36,829 bases of DNA, taken from contig NZ_JASJDK010000052.1 in NCBI RefSeq assembly GCF_030065675.1, positions 1 to 36,829 on the forward strand, read 5' to 3'. Shown here one piece after another: positions 26,683 to 35,192 of this stretch. The DNA comes from Mastigocoleus sp. MO_188.B34 (GTDB lineage: Bacteria > Cyanobacteriota > Cyanobacteriia > Cyanobacteriales > Nostocaceae). Each line of letters begins with the position of its first letter. The first letter of the stretch is position 1. The position numbers were made by a program, and so were the translations under genes. The notes beneath the pieces were generated by a model. That model was not told the DNA's origin. It worked only from the letters and a program-made list of their open reading frames with translations, and did not search any database.

Positions 26683-28386
26683 ATGCCAATTATGCAACAA
26701 TATGATGTTGTAATTATCGGAGCCGGACACAATGGACTAGTTTGTGCTGCCTATCTCTTAAAAGCTGGTTATAGTGTATTGTTATTAGAAAAACGTTCTG
26801 TTCCCGGTGGTGCAGCAACAACAGAAGAATGTTTACCCAAAGAAGCTCCAGGGTTTAAATTTAATTTGTGCGCCATAGATCACGAATTTATTCATCTCGC
26901 TCCAGTTGTTCAAGAATTAGAATTAGAAAAATATGGTTTGAGATATCTTGAGTGCGATCCAGTAGTTTTTTGTCCCCATCCAGATGGGAAATATTTTTTA
27001 GGTTATAAATCGGTTGAAAAAACTTGCGCGCACATTGCCACTTATAATAATCGCGACGCACAAAAATATGCCGAATACACAGATTATTGGTTGCGGGTAA
27101 TCAATGCAATGGCTCCCATGTTTAATGCTCCGCCAAAATCTATCGTTGATATTGCTGGGAATTTTGATTTTACAAACCTGAAAGATTTATTTTCTGTAAT
27201 TGGTTCTCCTGCGAAGGGTATGGACTTTGTACGAAATATGCTAACTAGTGCCGAAGATATCCTTAATGAATGGTTTGACTCGGAATTTCTGAAAGCACCT
27301 TTAGCAAGACTCGCATCAGAAATGGGTGTACCACCTTCTCAAAAAAATCTTGGTATTGGGGCGATGATGATGGCTATGCGCCATAATCCAGGGATGGCTA
27401 GACCTCTTGGTGGTACCGGCGCATTGGTAAAAGCTTTGGTTAACTTAGTTAAAGATTATGGTGGTGTTATTCTTACCGACCGACAAGTAGAAAAAGTTTT
27501 GATTGAAAATAACCAAGCTGTAGGAGTAAGAGTTTCTGACGGTCAAGAGTATCGCGCTAAACGAGGAGTTATTTCTAATATTGATGCTCAAAGGTTATTC
27601 CTACAAACCATAGAGAAGAACCATATTGATGCTGTAGCTCCTAACCTGTATGAAAGACTAGAACGCCGTATTGTCAATAATAACGAAACTATTCTCAAAA
27701 TAGATTTAGCTTTAGATAAGCCTCTAAATTTCGTACACCATTCACACCAAGACGACTATCTAATTGGTTCTATTTTAATTGCTGATTCGGTAGCCCATGT
27801 AGAACAAGCACATAGCAAATGCATGATGGGAGAAATTCCTGATTCTGACCCTTCTATGTACGTAGTTATGCCCAGTGCTCTCGACCCAACTTTAGCACCC
27901 AAAGGCAAGCATACCTTATGGATAGAATTCTTTGCTCCCTATCAAATTAAAGATGCAGCAGATAAAGGCTTAAAAGGTACTGGTTGGACCGATGAATTGA
28001 AGCACAAAGTTGCAGATCGGGTAATAGACAAGTTAACAGATTATTCTCCCAACTTGAAAGATTCAATTATTGCTCGTCGTGTAGAAAGTCCTGCTGAATT
28101 AGGTGAAAGACTAGGTGCATATAAGGGTAATTATTACCACATTGATATGACACTAGATCAAATGGTATTTTTTCGTCCACTTCCAGAAATAGCAAATTAC
28201 AAAACTCCTATTGAAAAACTTTATCTTACAGGTGCCGGAACTCATCCAGGTGGTTCAATTTCTGGAATGCCAGGACGTAATTGTGCCCGAATATTTTTAC
28301 AAAGTCAGCAACCAATGACTCAAGCACTTAGAAATGCAAGAGAAAGCATTTTATCTGCAGTAGGATCCGTATTGCGTATTAACTAA
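26683..28386 (+). CDS. crtO: CrtO-type beta-carotene ketolase
   Basis: A 567-residue FAD-dependent oxidoreductase of the phytoene-desaturase-like family. It adds keto groups at C4/C4' of beta-carotene, giving echinenone and canthaxanthin. The dinucleotide-binding motif is at the N-terminus (DVVIIGAGHNGLVCAAYLL, then LLEKRSVPGGAATTE). Several segments match my recollection of Synechocystis CrtO: FNLCAIDHEFI, EKTCAHIATYN, DVLNEWFDSE-like (DILNEWFDSEFLKAPLARL), GTGWTDELK, and the C-terminal FAD motif LYLTGAGTHPGGSISGMPGR. Length is normal. Product carotenoids bind the orange carotenoid protein and protect against light stress. An ATG at 26692 is an alternative start. No carotenoid neighbours are present, as usual for crtO. 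Confidence 0.93.
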   Translation: MPIMQQYDVVIIGAGHNGLVCAAYLLKAGYSVLLLEKRSVPGGAATTEECLPKEAPGFKFNLCAIDHEFIHLAPVVQELELEKYGLRYLECDPVVFCPHPDGKYFLGYKSVEKTCAHIATYNNRDAQKYAEYTDYWLRVINAMAPMFNAPPKSIVDIAGNFDFTNLKDLFSVIGSPAKGMDFVRNMLTSAEDILNEWFDSEFLKAPLARLASEMGVPPSQKNLGIGAMMMAMRHNPGMARPLGGTGALVKALVNLVKDYGGVILTDRQVEKVLIENNQAVGVRVSDGQEYRAKRGVISNIDAQRLFLQTIEKNHIDAVAPNLYERLERRIVNNNETILKIDLALDKPLNFVHHSHQDDYLIGSILIADSVAHVEQAHSKCMMGEIPDSDPSMYVVMPSALDPTLAPKGKHTLWIEFFAPYQIKDAADKGLKGTGWTDELKHKVADRVIDKLTDYSPNLKDSIIARRVESPAELGERLGAYKGNYYHIDMTLDQMVFFRPLPEIANYKTPIEKLYLTGAGTHPGGSISGMPGRNCARIFLQSQQPMTQALRNARESILSAVGSVLRIN

Positions 28387-28696
28387 GTCAGACTGGGACG
28401 CGATAAATCGCGTCTCTAAATTCTGAGAATATGTGAGTAAGTAAATAACTCGATTGCTAGGAGCACTCACTCTTCTGGAATTGTCTATCATTTGCCACAA
28501 ATACTCTATTGGCTAAACATTATAAGTTAATTATTAGCCCTAATTTTATTCGTACAATAATTTAATAGAATTTTACCCTACTGCATATAAAATAGTTTCA
28601 TTTTATACTATTAATCTTTCCTTAACATACAATCTATTTTTTTATTAAAAAAACTTGTATACTTGTCCAAATACGGTTAGCATTTATGCTTTATAT
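28387..28696. other. Gap after crtO with a short hairpin
   Basis: The palindrome GACGCGAT-AA-ATCGCGTC (28397-28414) lies right after the crtO stop codon. It belongs to the dispersed GAGACGCGA family and may also end the crtO transcript, although no strong T-run follows. The rest is AT-rich with no gene. Confidence 0.4.
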
Positions 28697-28863
28697 CTGA
28701 GTCAGCAACCGCCGACCAAATTCGGAGGCTTATACCTTTAGCTGACTACATTAAGGGTTAGGTTCCTGTGTTTAAACTAAGAACTAAAGTTTCTATCTCG
28801 GTATGCGTAGCAAATTTCACTGAGCTAGTGCCCTAAGTGCTATGCAGTTCGAGTTTTAGAAAC
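28697..28863 (+). ncRNA. Candidate structured RNA (two strong hairpins after a promoter-like sequence)
   Basis: A possible promoter TTGTCC (28663-28668), 16 bases, TATGCT (28685-28690) would start transcription near 28697. Hairpin 1: AGTCAGC (28700-28706) pairs perfectly with GCTGACT (28741-28747), enclosing CCGCCGA/TCGGAGG (28709-28715 with 28722-28728, one mismatch). Hairpin 2: GTTTCT (28789-28794) with AGAAAC (28858-28863), then CTCG (28797-28800) with CGAG (28850-28853), TGCGTAGCA with TGCTATGCA (28804-28812 with 28838-28846), and a small CACT/AGTG tip. I do not recognise it as 6S, tmRNA, RNase P, SRP RNA or a known riboswitch. The strand is inferred from the promoter only. Confidence 0.35.
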
Positions 28864-29485
28864 AGAAAGTTAATTAAATGAGTTGAAAGGGATTAAGTCA
28901 GTACCTTTTGGATATGCCGAATTTAAATATTGTCAAAATGAACATCACCCCGTAAGCAATTGCCATAACTGGCAAAAACGCGAAATCTGGATAAGTAATA
29001 ACCTGTTAGCTTATCGTCTTCAACTTGTGCAGTTTAGCCACCCCGTTCGGCTTTGCCGCATCTAAGGGTAAAGTGTGAGGTTTTAAATGTAATTTCTTAT
29101 ATCAAATTTCAAGCTCCAAATTCTTATGTTCTAATTCTAAAAATGTAAGATGTGCCCAATCTTCAATAATTACTCAAATTCACCAAATTCTAACTAAAAC
29201 GCTTTCTCAAATAGGATTGCTTCTGTATATCTTCTGGTAATGGTAAATACCACAAATCACATCCACTTTGAAAACTTAACTTTTTACCTGAGGGAAAAAT
29301 AAAGGTCTGGATGCAGCTAAGGCAAAGCTTAATTCTTCAAAATTATTTTGTTGCCATGTGGGTATTTTATCCAAATCCTTTGAGAGAAATAATAAAATAT
29401 CAAACTCTAATTTCGTAATTAAATACAGTTGAGAAGAAGCAATTTTATATAAGCAACTTAACAACTGTAAGCAAATAAATACTTT
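28864..29485. other. Upstream region of pyrB
   Basis: 622 bases without a supported gene. A 60-codon plus-strand frame (28883-29065, TTG start) and a 121-codon minus-strand frame (29276-29641) that overlaps pyrB look like chance ORFs. A short CCCGTTCGGCTTTGCCGC stretch near 29042 recalls dispersed repeats. The pyrB promoter should lie here but no clear one was picked. Confidence 0.3.
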
Positions 29486-30487
29486 ATGCCTACTACAACC
29501 ACAACTTGGACTCGCCATCATATTCTTTCGCTCGCAGATTTTACCCCTGATGAATATGATATGGTTTTGCAAAATGCTTCTCGTTTTCAAAAAGATGTGT
29601 TGTCGCGAGGAACCAAAAAAGTCGCAGTTTTGCAAGGACAAGTAGTAACTAACCTATTCTTTGAACCTTCCACTCGAACTCGTAGTAGTTTTGAACTTGC
29701 TGCAAAACGATTATCTGCAGATATCCTCAATTTTTCCACTGCGACTTCTTCCATAACAAAAGGAGAAACAATTTTGGATACAGCCAAAACCTATTTGGCT
29801 ATGGGGACGAATATTATGGTTATTCGTCACCGTGAAGCAGGAGTACCACATGCGATCGCAGAAGAAATGGATCGCTTGAATGCTAGGGTTAGTGTTTTGA
29901 ACGCAGGAGATGGTCAACACGAACATCCCTCTCAAGCCCTACTTGATCTCTTTACTATCTGCACCTTGCTCGATTCTGATAATCCACATTTAAGGTTATT
30001 AAAAGATAAAAAAATAGCGATCGTTGGTGATATTTTACATTCGCGGGTCGCACGTTCTAATATTTGGAGTTTAGTTACTAGCGGGGCTCAAGTACATTTA
30101 GCAGCTCCACCAACTTTACTACCTCAGCTATTTACGAGTTATCCCCAAGAAATATGCAGTAATTTATTTGTTCATTGGGAGTTAGAACCTGCTTTAAAGA
30201 ATGCAGATTTCGTAATGACATTACGCATACAGAAAGAACGTATGAAGGAGCACTTGTTACCAAGTCTACGGGAATATTACCAACTGTTTGGAATAACTCG
30301 TTCCAAGCTACGAATGTGCAAACCAAACGTTAAAGTATTACATCCCGGTCCAGTCAACCGTGGGGTAGAAATTAGCTCCGACTTAATGGACGATCCCGAA
30401 TTTAGTTTGATTTCCAATCAAGTTACCAGTGGTGTTGCAGTTAGAATGGCTCTACTATATCTCATTGGAACTACTAAATTTATGTAG
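29486..30487 (+). CDS. pyrB: Aspartate carbamoyltransferase catalytic subunit
   Basis: 333 residues. It catalyses carbamoyl phosphate + L-aspartate to N-carbamoyl-L-aspartate, the committed step of pyrimidine synthesis, in the cytoplasm. The carbamoyl-phosphate signature [13 protein letters not shown] is intact (Ser62-Arg66), followed by [28 protein letters not shown], the [12 protein letters not shown] segment, the Asp-binding region [10 protein letters not shown] and the C-terminal [11 protein letters not shown]. Length is normal for the class. No pyrI regulatory subunit is nearby, as is usual in cyanobacteria. The stop codon is followed directly by a 17-bp tandem repeat with hairpin potential. 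Confidence 0.97.
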   Translation: MPTTTTTWTRHHILSLADFTPDEYDMVLQNASRFQKDVLSRGTKKVAVLQGQVVTNLFFEPSTRTRSSFELAAKRLSADILNFSTATSSITKGETILDTAKTYLAMGTNIMVIRHREAGVPHAIAEEMDRLNARVSVLNAGDGQHEHPSQALLDLFTICTLLDSDNPHLRLLKDKKIAIVGDILHSRVARSNIWSLVTSGAQVHLAAPPTLLPQLFTSYPQEICSNLFVHWELEPALKNADFVMTLRIQKERMKEHLLPSLREYYQLFGITRSKLRMCKPNVKVLHPGPVNRGVEISSDLMDDPEFSLISNQVTSGVAVRMALLYLIGTTKFM

Positions 30488-30493
30488 TTTTCA

Positions 30494-30544
30494 AGTTTGA
30501 TAAACTTTTGAGTTTGATAAACTTTTGAGTTTAATAAATTTTTC
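30494..30544 (+). repeat. 17-bp tandem repeat, three copies, after pyrB
   Basis: AGTTTGATAAACTTTTG at 30494-30510 and 30511-30527, then AGTTTAATAAATTTTTC at 30528-30544. Each copy is a small palindrome (AAGTTT-GAT-AAACTT) followed by T residues, so the array may act as a weak multi-hairpin terminator for pyrB. It starts seven bases after the stop codon. Confidence 0.7.
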
Positions 30545-30752
30545 AATCAAGCATATCTAGGTAGAACTAAATATAGTTTTACCCAGATTGTTAGGGTATA
30601 CATTCTTGCTTGTTCCCTATTCCCTATGAAGTAATATCAAGATGCCCTAGCTATTGTTTTTACAGCGTAATAAAAACAACTAACTAATAATTAAAAGATT
30701 CAATTTATTGAGATATTTATGTTTATTTAGAAGACATCATCAGTAAATATTT

Positions 30753-31454
30753 TTATGAATTTCCACTGGAAGTAATCACCCCAAAACGATAACCTTTCCC
30801 GTAAACGCTATGAATTAATTGAGTCTCACCCCTCACTTCAATTTTCCGTCTTAATAATCTAACCAAAGCTGCTATTACATTACTATTTGGCTTTTCTCCC
30901 ACTTCCCATAAATGCTCCACAATTTGAGTATGGGTCAATAATTGTCCAGAATTTTCCATAAAGTATCTTAATAACTGACTTTCTTTGGTCGATAACTCAA
31001 TTACTCTCCCTTGACGATAAGCAACTTGATTGTCAAAATCAAGTTCCAAGTCTGCAACAACGATTCTATTTATCAGAGTAGTATGTGTATCTGTAGTGTG
31101 ACGACGCAATAAAGCTCTGACTCGCGCTAATAATTCCCTTAATTCAAAAGGTTTCACAAGATAGTCATCCGCACCAGAGTCTAAACCTTCAACGCGATCA
31201 TCAAGGGTGTCTTTTGCTGTCAAAAATAAAACAGGTGTCGTGTGATTTGTTTGGCGTAATTCTTGACAGATTTTTAATCCAGTTTTCCCTGGTAACATCC
31301 AATCTAATATTAACAAGTCATAATGACCTGTTTGAACCAATTGACTACCAGTATTCCCATCATAAGCAGTATCAACATCATAACCCTCACGGGTTAACAC
31401 GCGACTTAGAGGATCGGTTAGTTCAATTTCATCATCAACAACCAAAATTCGCAT
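30753..31454 (-). CDS. rppA: OmpR-family response regulator, RppA-like
   Basis: 233 residues from the ATG at 31454; a TTG nine codons earlier is less likely. The receiver domain has the acidic pair DD (7-8), the phosphoacceptor Asp51 (LLILDWMLPGKTGL), LTAKDTLDDRVEGLD and Lys101 (DDYLVKPFELRELLARV). The C-terminal winged helix of OmpR/PhoB type follows (VIELSTKESQLLRYFME, HTQIVEHLWEVGE, NVIAALVRLLRRKIE, HSVYGKGYRFGV). The DWMLPGKTGL and AKDTLDDR segments recall the cyanobacterial RppA group, implicated in redox control of photosystem genes in Synechocystis. No sensor kinase (RppB) is next to it, so it is an orphan here. The exact orthology is from memory and uncertain. Confidence 0.85.
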   Translation of the reverse strand: MRILVVDDEIELTDPLSRVLTREGYDVDTAYDGNTGSQLVQTGHYDLLILDWMLPGKTGLKICQELRQTNHTTPVLFLTAKDTLDDRVEGLDSGADDYLVKPFELRELLARVRALLRRHTTDTHTTLINRIVVADLELDFDNQVAYRQGRVIELSTKESQLLRYFMENSGQLLTHTQIVEHLWEVGEKPNSNVIAALVRLLRRKIEVRGETQLIHSVYGKGYRFGVITSSGNS

Positions 31455-31638
31455 TTTTTTGGTGATAAATTCGGACCCCAATTGATGTTAGTTTGAATAA
31501 TGTCCATTAGTATAGTGCTGTATCAAGTTTAGACCTAATTAGGTAGAGGATCTTAAGCTTTCAAGCAAAGATTCTAAACTAGATCGGAGTACTTAATATT
31601 TTCACAAGCTCTTTTCGTCTAAAATCCACAATTATTTT

Positions 31639-32283
31639 ATGCTTACTGTTGCACTACCAAAAGGTGAACTCCTCAAATACAGCATTCGCTTGTTGCAATC
31701 TGTCGGGTTAGATTTTAGTGCTTTTCTTGATTCGGGAAATCGTCAATTACAAATTACAGATGCTAATGGAAAAGCTCAAGGTCTTTTAGTGCGAGCGCAA
31801 GACGTACCTGTTTACGTAGAATATGGTCAAGCACAGTTAGGTATAGTTGGGTATGATGTGTTGCAGGAGAAAAAACCACAAGTAGCTCAACTATTGGATT
31901 TACAGTTCGGTTATTGTCGGATGTCAGTAGCTGTCAAAGCATCTAGTACTTACCGTTCGCCCTTAGATTTGCCTGCTAATGGTAGAGTTGCTTCAAAATA
32001 TGTTAACTGTGCGCGTGAATATTTCCAAAATTTGGATTTACCAATAGAAATAATTCCTCTTTACGGTTCTGTAGAATTGGGACCAATTACAGGAATGTCG
32101 GAAGCAATAGTCGATTTAGTATCTACAGGTAGAACCTTAAAAGAAAATGGTTTAATAGAAATTGCAACATTATACGAGAGTACCGCAAGATTAATTGCAA
32201 ATCCTTTGGGTTATCGCTTAAACACAGGTAATCTTAACGAACTGATTAGTAAATTACGAGCAGCAATGATGGTATCTGTATAA
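31639..32283 (+). CDS. hisG: ATP phosphoribosyltransferase, short form
   Basis: 214 residues. It catalyses ATP + PRPP to phosphoribosyl-ATP, the first step of histidine synthesis. The N-terminus ([18 protein letters not shown]), [13 protein letters not shown], the PRPP-binding region [23 protein letters not shown] and ANPLGYRLN fit HisG. The length (about 210, lacking the C-terminal regulatory domain of about 80 residues) makes it a HisG-S enzyme, which works as an octamer with HisZ, a histidyl-tRNA-synthetase paralogue encoded elsewhere. It is transcribed divergently from the response-regulator gene with 184 bp between them. No other his genes are adjacent, typical of scattered cyanobacterial his genes. 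Confidence 0.96.
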   Translation: MLTVALPKGELLKYSIRLLQSVGLDFSAFLDSGNRQLQITDANGKAQGLLVRAQDVPVYVEYGQAQLGIVGYDVLQEKKPQVAQLLDLQFGYCRMSVAVKASSTYRSPLDLPANGRVASKYVNCAREYFQNLDLPIEIIPLYGSVELGPITGMSEAIVDLVSTGRTLKENGLIEIATLYESTARLIANPLGYRLNTGNLNELISKLRAAMMVSV

Positions 32284-32498
32284 ATAGGGTATTGTAAGTG
32301 CACAATTTTTTCCTACAAGTAATATATCTAAAATTCGAGAATGAGAAAAATAAACTACTTGGTAGTGCAGAAATAATCTGGAGATAATTTTCATTTTAAA
32401 TATCATCCATTACTTGTTCCAGCGCACTTCGGTGCGCTCTTTGCTTTTGAGGAATTCATTGGAAATTCGTTGGTTCACCTTAGTATTTAAATTTTCAT

Positions 32499-32853
32499 AG
32501 GAATTACGCAAAATTAACGTAATTGCGTCATTACGTGTGACTAAAGTCACCTTACCGCTAACGGGACTTAGACATTTTTTTGGGTCAAAAAAGCCTCAAA
32601 GCTTCATATATCAATGGTTTAACGTCGAATTGGTTGTTTTCTTGATATATCTAGGTTATGGCTAACGCCACGCTCCGCTAAGAGCGATTTTTTAGGCTTT
32701 GACGTATATTACTTGCCCTGATTGCCTTTTGCCTTTGAGGCTTTTTCCTCCTTGTTTTTTGTCTAAGTCCCGCTAACAGCTTTGCTGCGTGCTAATGATA
32801 GCGACGTATATGTCTGTCCTGCGGACACGCTGTGCTAACGTTGCGTAAGTCCT
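32499..32853. mobile_element. MITE-like element interrupted by a second MITE (outer element)
   Basis: The ends AGGAATTACGCAA (32499-32511) and TTGCGTAAGTCCT (32841-32853) are inverted copies with one mismatch, and the right end is identical to the right end of the 124-bp element at 7955-8078. Removing the nested 209-bp insertion and one copy of its 6-bp target repeat leaves about 140 bp, close to that element's size. It has no coding capacity. Confidence 0.7.
32563..32771. mobile_element. 209-bp MITE nested in another, with 6-bp target duplication
   Basis: Perfect 12-bp terminal inverted repeats GGGACTTAGACA (32563-32574) and TGTCTAAGTCCC (32760-32771). Both sides are flanked by the direct repeat GCTAAC (32557-32562 and 32772-32777). 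The interior has no ORF. The clean ends and target duplication suggest a fairly recent insertion. Confidence 0.85.
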
Positions 32854-33207
32854 GTTTCAAAACAAAAAACAATACTAACAGAAACCGACAAAAAAATACT
32901 ATTTATATTTCACAGATATTTACATTATCGTATTTGAGTAGAAAATACTGTGAATTCAAACATTACGAATTTTATTCCGCATATTCATTCCTGTTGACGA
33001 TAACTATAAAGGCAATAAGTTATTATGTTTTTGGTAATTTTCTAGATGTATTTGTTTCAAAAAGTAGTATCCTTAAATTATCAATTAGCAAAAATACAGT
33101 AAAAGTATGAGAATGTAAATTAATCTTCTATTACAGCATCTATCTTTTGATGTATTTATTGTTATTTACCTGCTCGCTTGTTTTACTTTACCTAAACTTG
33201 CTGTTCT

Positions 33208-34269
33208 ATGTCTGGAAAAATCTTATCTTCTTCTCCTGACACTTTGACAACATCTCTTGCGCTTTCATCTCTACACGAACGCCAAGTTATTTTAGAAAAA
33301 GAAAATCAATGGCTCCTCAAACAAATTAAAAGAAAACGAACTGAATTAAACAATTATGTTGAACAAATGCGTTCTGTTGCAACAGAAATTTATCATAAAT
33401 GTACTCCTAGCTTGAAAGAATTAGCCGCTATAGATCGAGAAATCCATACCCTATTCAGTGAAATTTTGAGTAAAAGGAAGCTTGGGAAACAGAGTAAAAA
33501 AAATATTCAACAGTTATACCTTAATCTCCAATTTTCGGGAATTATTAGTCCTAACAATAGCAATACTGAAGAGATTGGTTTAGAAGAAATATTTACTGAA
33601 GAATACGAGAACATAGGAGAAAATCAAGATTTCTTTACCTCGTCTTCAGATGTTAATAATGATGATGCCCAAGAAAAACAATACCAAGAGCTAGAATCTG
33701 CAAATAAAAGTCAAAGGGGAAGCAAAATTCGTCAAATATTTCTGAGATTAGCTGAAATATTTCACCCTGATAAAGTTAAAGAGGACGAAACACAGATGCG
33801 TCGTCACACGGAAATCATGAAAGAAATTAATAAGGCTTACCAAGAAGGCGATCTAGCTCGATTATTAGAGATTGAAAAGCAATATCAACAGCTAGAAACT
33901 ATAGCAAATAGAAGTTCAGATGATTTAACTCGTCGATGTAATAATTTAGAGCAAGAAAATGAATTTCTCAAAAATCAATATGAGGATTTGAAACAAGAAC
34001 TCAGAACAGTCAAAAATACTCCTGAAGGAGTAGTAGTTGCAGATTATCGAAAAGCAGTAAAAAAAGGAATTAATCCTGTTTCTCAAATGTTAGAAGAAGT
34101 TGAATCTGAAATTACGATAATTGCTTCTATACGTGATTTTGTTAAAGATTTCTCAAAAAATAAAATGACTATTAAAGATTTTCTCCAAGGTCCAGAAGTT
34201 ATGCACCAAATTAGCAGAGGAATGATAGAAGAGATGATAGAGGAAATGTTTATAGAATTTGTTGTTTGA
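33208..34269 (+). CDS. Coiled-coil protein with an internal J-domain-like HPD motif
   Basis: 353 residues. Residues about 20-70 form a charged helical region (LHERQVILEKENQWLLKQIKRKR). A Ser/Asn/Glu-rich linker of about 120-170 follows. A J-domain-like helix pair comes next: IRQIFLRLAEIFHPDKVKEDE, with His186-Pro187-Asp188, then MRRHTEIMKEINKAYQEGDLARLLEIEKQY. The HPD tripeptide is what stimulates DnaK ATPase. After it lies a coiled coil (LEQENEFLKNQYEDLKQELRTVK) and a helical tail. There is no Gly/Phe region or zinc finger, so it is a type III-like J protein. It may guide a DnaK to a specific client; the client is unknown. It stands alone. Confidence 0.85.
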   Translation: MSGKILSSSPDTLTTSLALSSLHERQVILEKENQWLLKQIKRKRTELNNYVEQMRSVATEIYHKCTPSLKELAAIDREIHTLFSEILSKRKLGKQSKKNIQQLYLNLQFSGIISPNNSNTEEIGLEEIFTEEYENIGENQDFFTSSSDVNNDDAQEKQYQELESANKSQRGSKIRQIFLRLAEIFHPDKVKEDETQMRRHTEIMKEINKAYQEGDLARLLEIEKQYQQLETIANRSSDDLTRRCNNLEQENEFLKNQYEDLKQELRTVKNTPEGVVVADYRKAVKKGINPVSQMLEEVESEITIIASIRDFVKDFSKNKMTIKDFLQGPEVMHQISRGMIEEMIEEMFIEFVV

Positions 34270-34364
34270 TTCTTAACATAATATTTTAATTTGCATTCAA
34301 ATAAATCTAAAACAATATAGTAATTTGATTTGCGTTTTATGTGGTGCATCATCTAATAACCATG

Positions 34365-34413
34365 AAAAAGCTTATCCCTAAATAACGCGTTCAGAAATTT
34401 AACAGGGATAAGC
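34365..34413 (-). terminator. Intrinsic terminator for the DUF4079 gene
   Basis: A perfect 10-bp stem: GCTTATCCCT at 34370-34379 with AGGGATAAGC at 34404-34413, 24-base loop. Read on the minus strand it is followed by five T residues (34365-34369). It lies about 115 bases after the stop codon of the minus-strand DUF4079 gene, between converging genes. A run of seven A residues on the other side (34414-34420) gives a T-run for neither the plus-strand gene nor a bidirectional reading. Confidence 0.6.
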
Positions 34414-34527
34414 AAAAAAATTACACAAATAATTAAATCATTATTCAAGAAAGCTCGAGAGCAAAATATATTTTATTTTCTGACAGTTATTTGCAAAATG
34501 GTGTTTAGAGCTTACATATTTTAGACC

Positions 34528-35016
34528 TTACAAAGAAATACCTAAGTTGAAACCAAATATGGCGTGCAAGAACAAAACACCAAGTGCTGCGCTACCCAAA
34601 TATGCATGAACTGTACGTAAAGATGATTTATTTCCCCCAAATTTAGTCAGAGAAATTATCGCATTGCTTCCTAAAAGTGTGATCGCAACACTACCAGTCC
34701 AAAAATGACGACTTTCCAAGATTGGTTGATTTTGCATGACTAAGGATAGTAAACCACCAGTTGAACCCATTAAAATAAATAAAAACATCCAAGGTGCTAG
34801 TTTGCGGTGAAGACTTTTACTTTCCACTGCAGCATCAGAATTATCAATTAATCTTCCTCTCCAACCAGAAATTCCTACTGAAGTACCCATTGCGAATACG
34901 ACAATTCCCATCATCAAAGGATGTCCCCAATGTATTATTGGTTCTGGTATGCCAAAATTACGAAACCATGCGGCAATTGGTTCTAAAGTTGGTTTCAAAT
35001 ACTGAGCTAAATTCAT
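34528..35016 (-). CDS. DUF4079 family membrane protein
   Basis: 162 residues with four hydrophobic helices: HPLMMGIVVFAMGTSVGISGW, WMFLFILMGSTGGLLSLVM, FWTGSVAITLLGSNAIISL and LGSAALGVLFLHAIFGFNLG. His residues at helix ends (IIHWGHPLMMG, LHRKLAPWM, RTVHAYLGSAALGVLFLHAIFG) recall cytochrome b561-like haem-binding proteins. DUF4079 is, as I recall, conserved in cyanobacteria and plastids with unknown function, and a redox role in thylakoid membranes is often proposed; that is inference. It is separated from glyQ by a terminator, so it has its own promoter in 35017-35067. Confidence 0.85.
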   Translation of the reverse strand: MNLAQYLKPTLEPIAAWFRNFGIPEPIIHWGHPLMMGIVVFAMGTSVGISGWRGRLIDNSDAAVESKSLHRKLAPWMFLFILMGSTGGLLSLVMQNQPILESRHFWTGSVAITLLGSNAIISLTKFGGNKSSLRTVHAYLGSAALGVLFLHAIFGFNLGISL

Positions 35017-35067
35017 ATTTTCCTCTTGATAGTCCCAATAGACCGGCAGATAACAAAAGATAGTAGT

Positions 35068-35091
35068 AAAAAAGACGTAGCATTTACGTCT
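35068..35091 (-). terminator. Intrinsic terminator for glyQ
   Basis: The stem AGACGTA (35073-35079) with TACGTCT (35085-35091) has a loop of five bases. On the minus strand the stem is followed by a run of T (complement of AAAAA at 35068-35072). It sits about 100 bases after the glyQ stop and 50 bases before the DUF4079 start, on the same strand. Confidence 0.65.
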
Positions 35092-35192
35092 CCACAGATA
35101 ATGAATAATAATGCATTGTGACTACCAAAAGTACAGCATCCAAGTTCAAAAACAAACCAAAATATTTTTTGCTTCCGTACTTCTGAAATATA

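Larger units (their letters stand above)
32284..33207. other. Gap between hisG and the J protein, mostly repeats
   Basis: 924 bases. The central part is the nested MITE pair described separately. A 92-codon ORF at 32832-33110 starts inside the right end of the outer MITE and has a low-complexity S/I/K/Y composition; I do not consider it a gene. A short GCGCACTTCGGTGCGC hairpin lies at about 32421-32436. Confidence 0.5.

Noticed and set aside
26403-26732. 109-codon minus-strand ORF upstream of crtO.
   Set aside because: It overlaps the crtO start, its residues are typical of AT-rich noncoding DNA, and no motif is seen.
28698-28713. GAGTCAGCAACCGCC resembles the 3' end of the cobalamin riboswitch consensus (about AGTCAGGAnACCTGCC).
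   Set aside because: The conserved B12-box core (CCGCCACTG-like) and the upstream GCTG/GGTG elements are absent, and the neighbours (crtO, pyrB) do not fit.
28883-29065. 60-codon plus-strand ORF between the candidate RNA and pyrB.
   Set aside because: TTG start, no ribosome site, no recognisable protein features.
29276-29641. 121-codon minus-strand ORF.
   Set aside because: It overlaps the 5' end of pyrB on the opposite strand and has no recognisable motif; it is a shadow of pyrB.
32832-33110. 92-codon plus-strand ORF.
   Set aside because: It begins inside the right end of the outer MITE, uses a non-ATG context without ribosome site, and its composition is that of translated AT-rich DNA.
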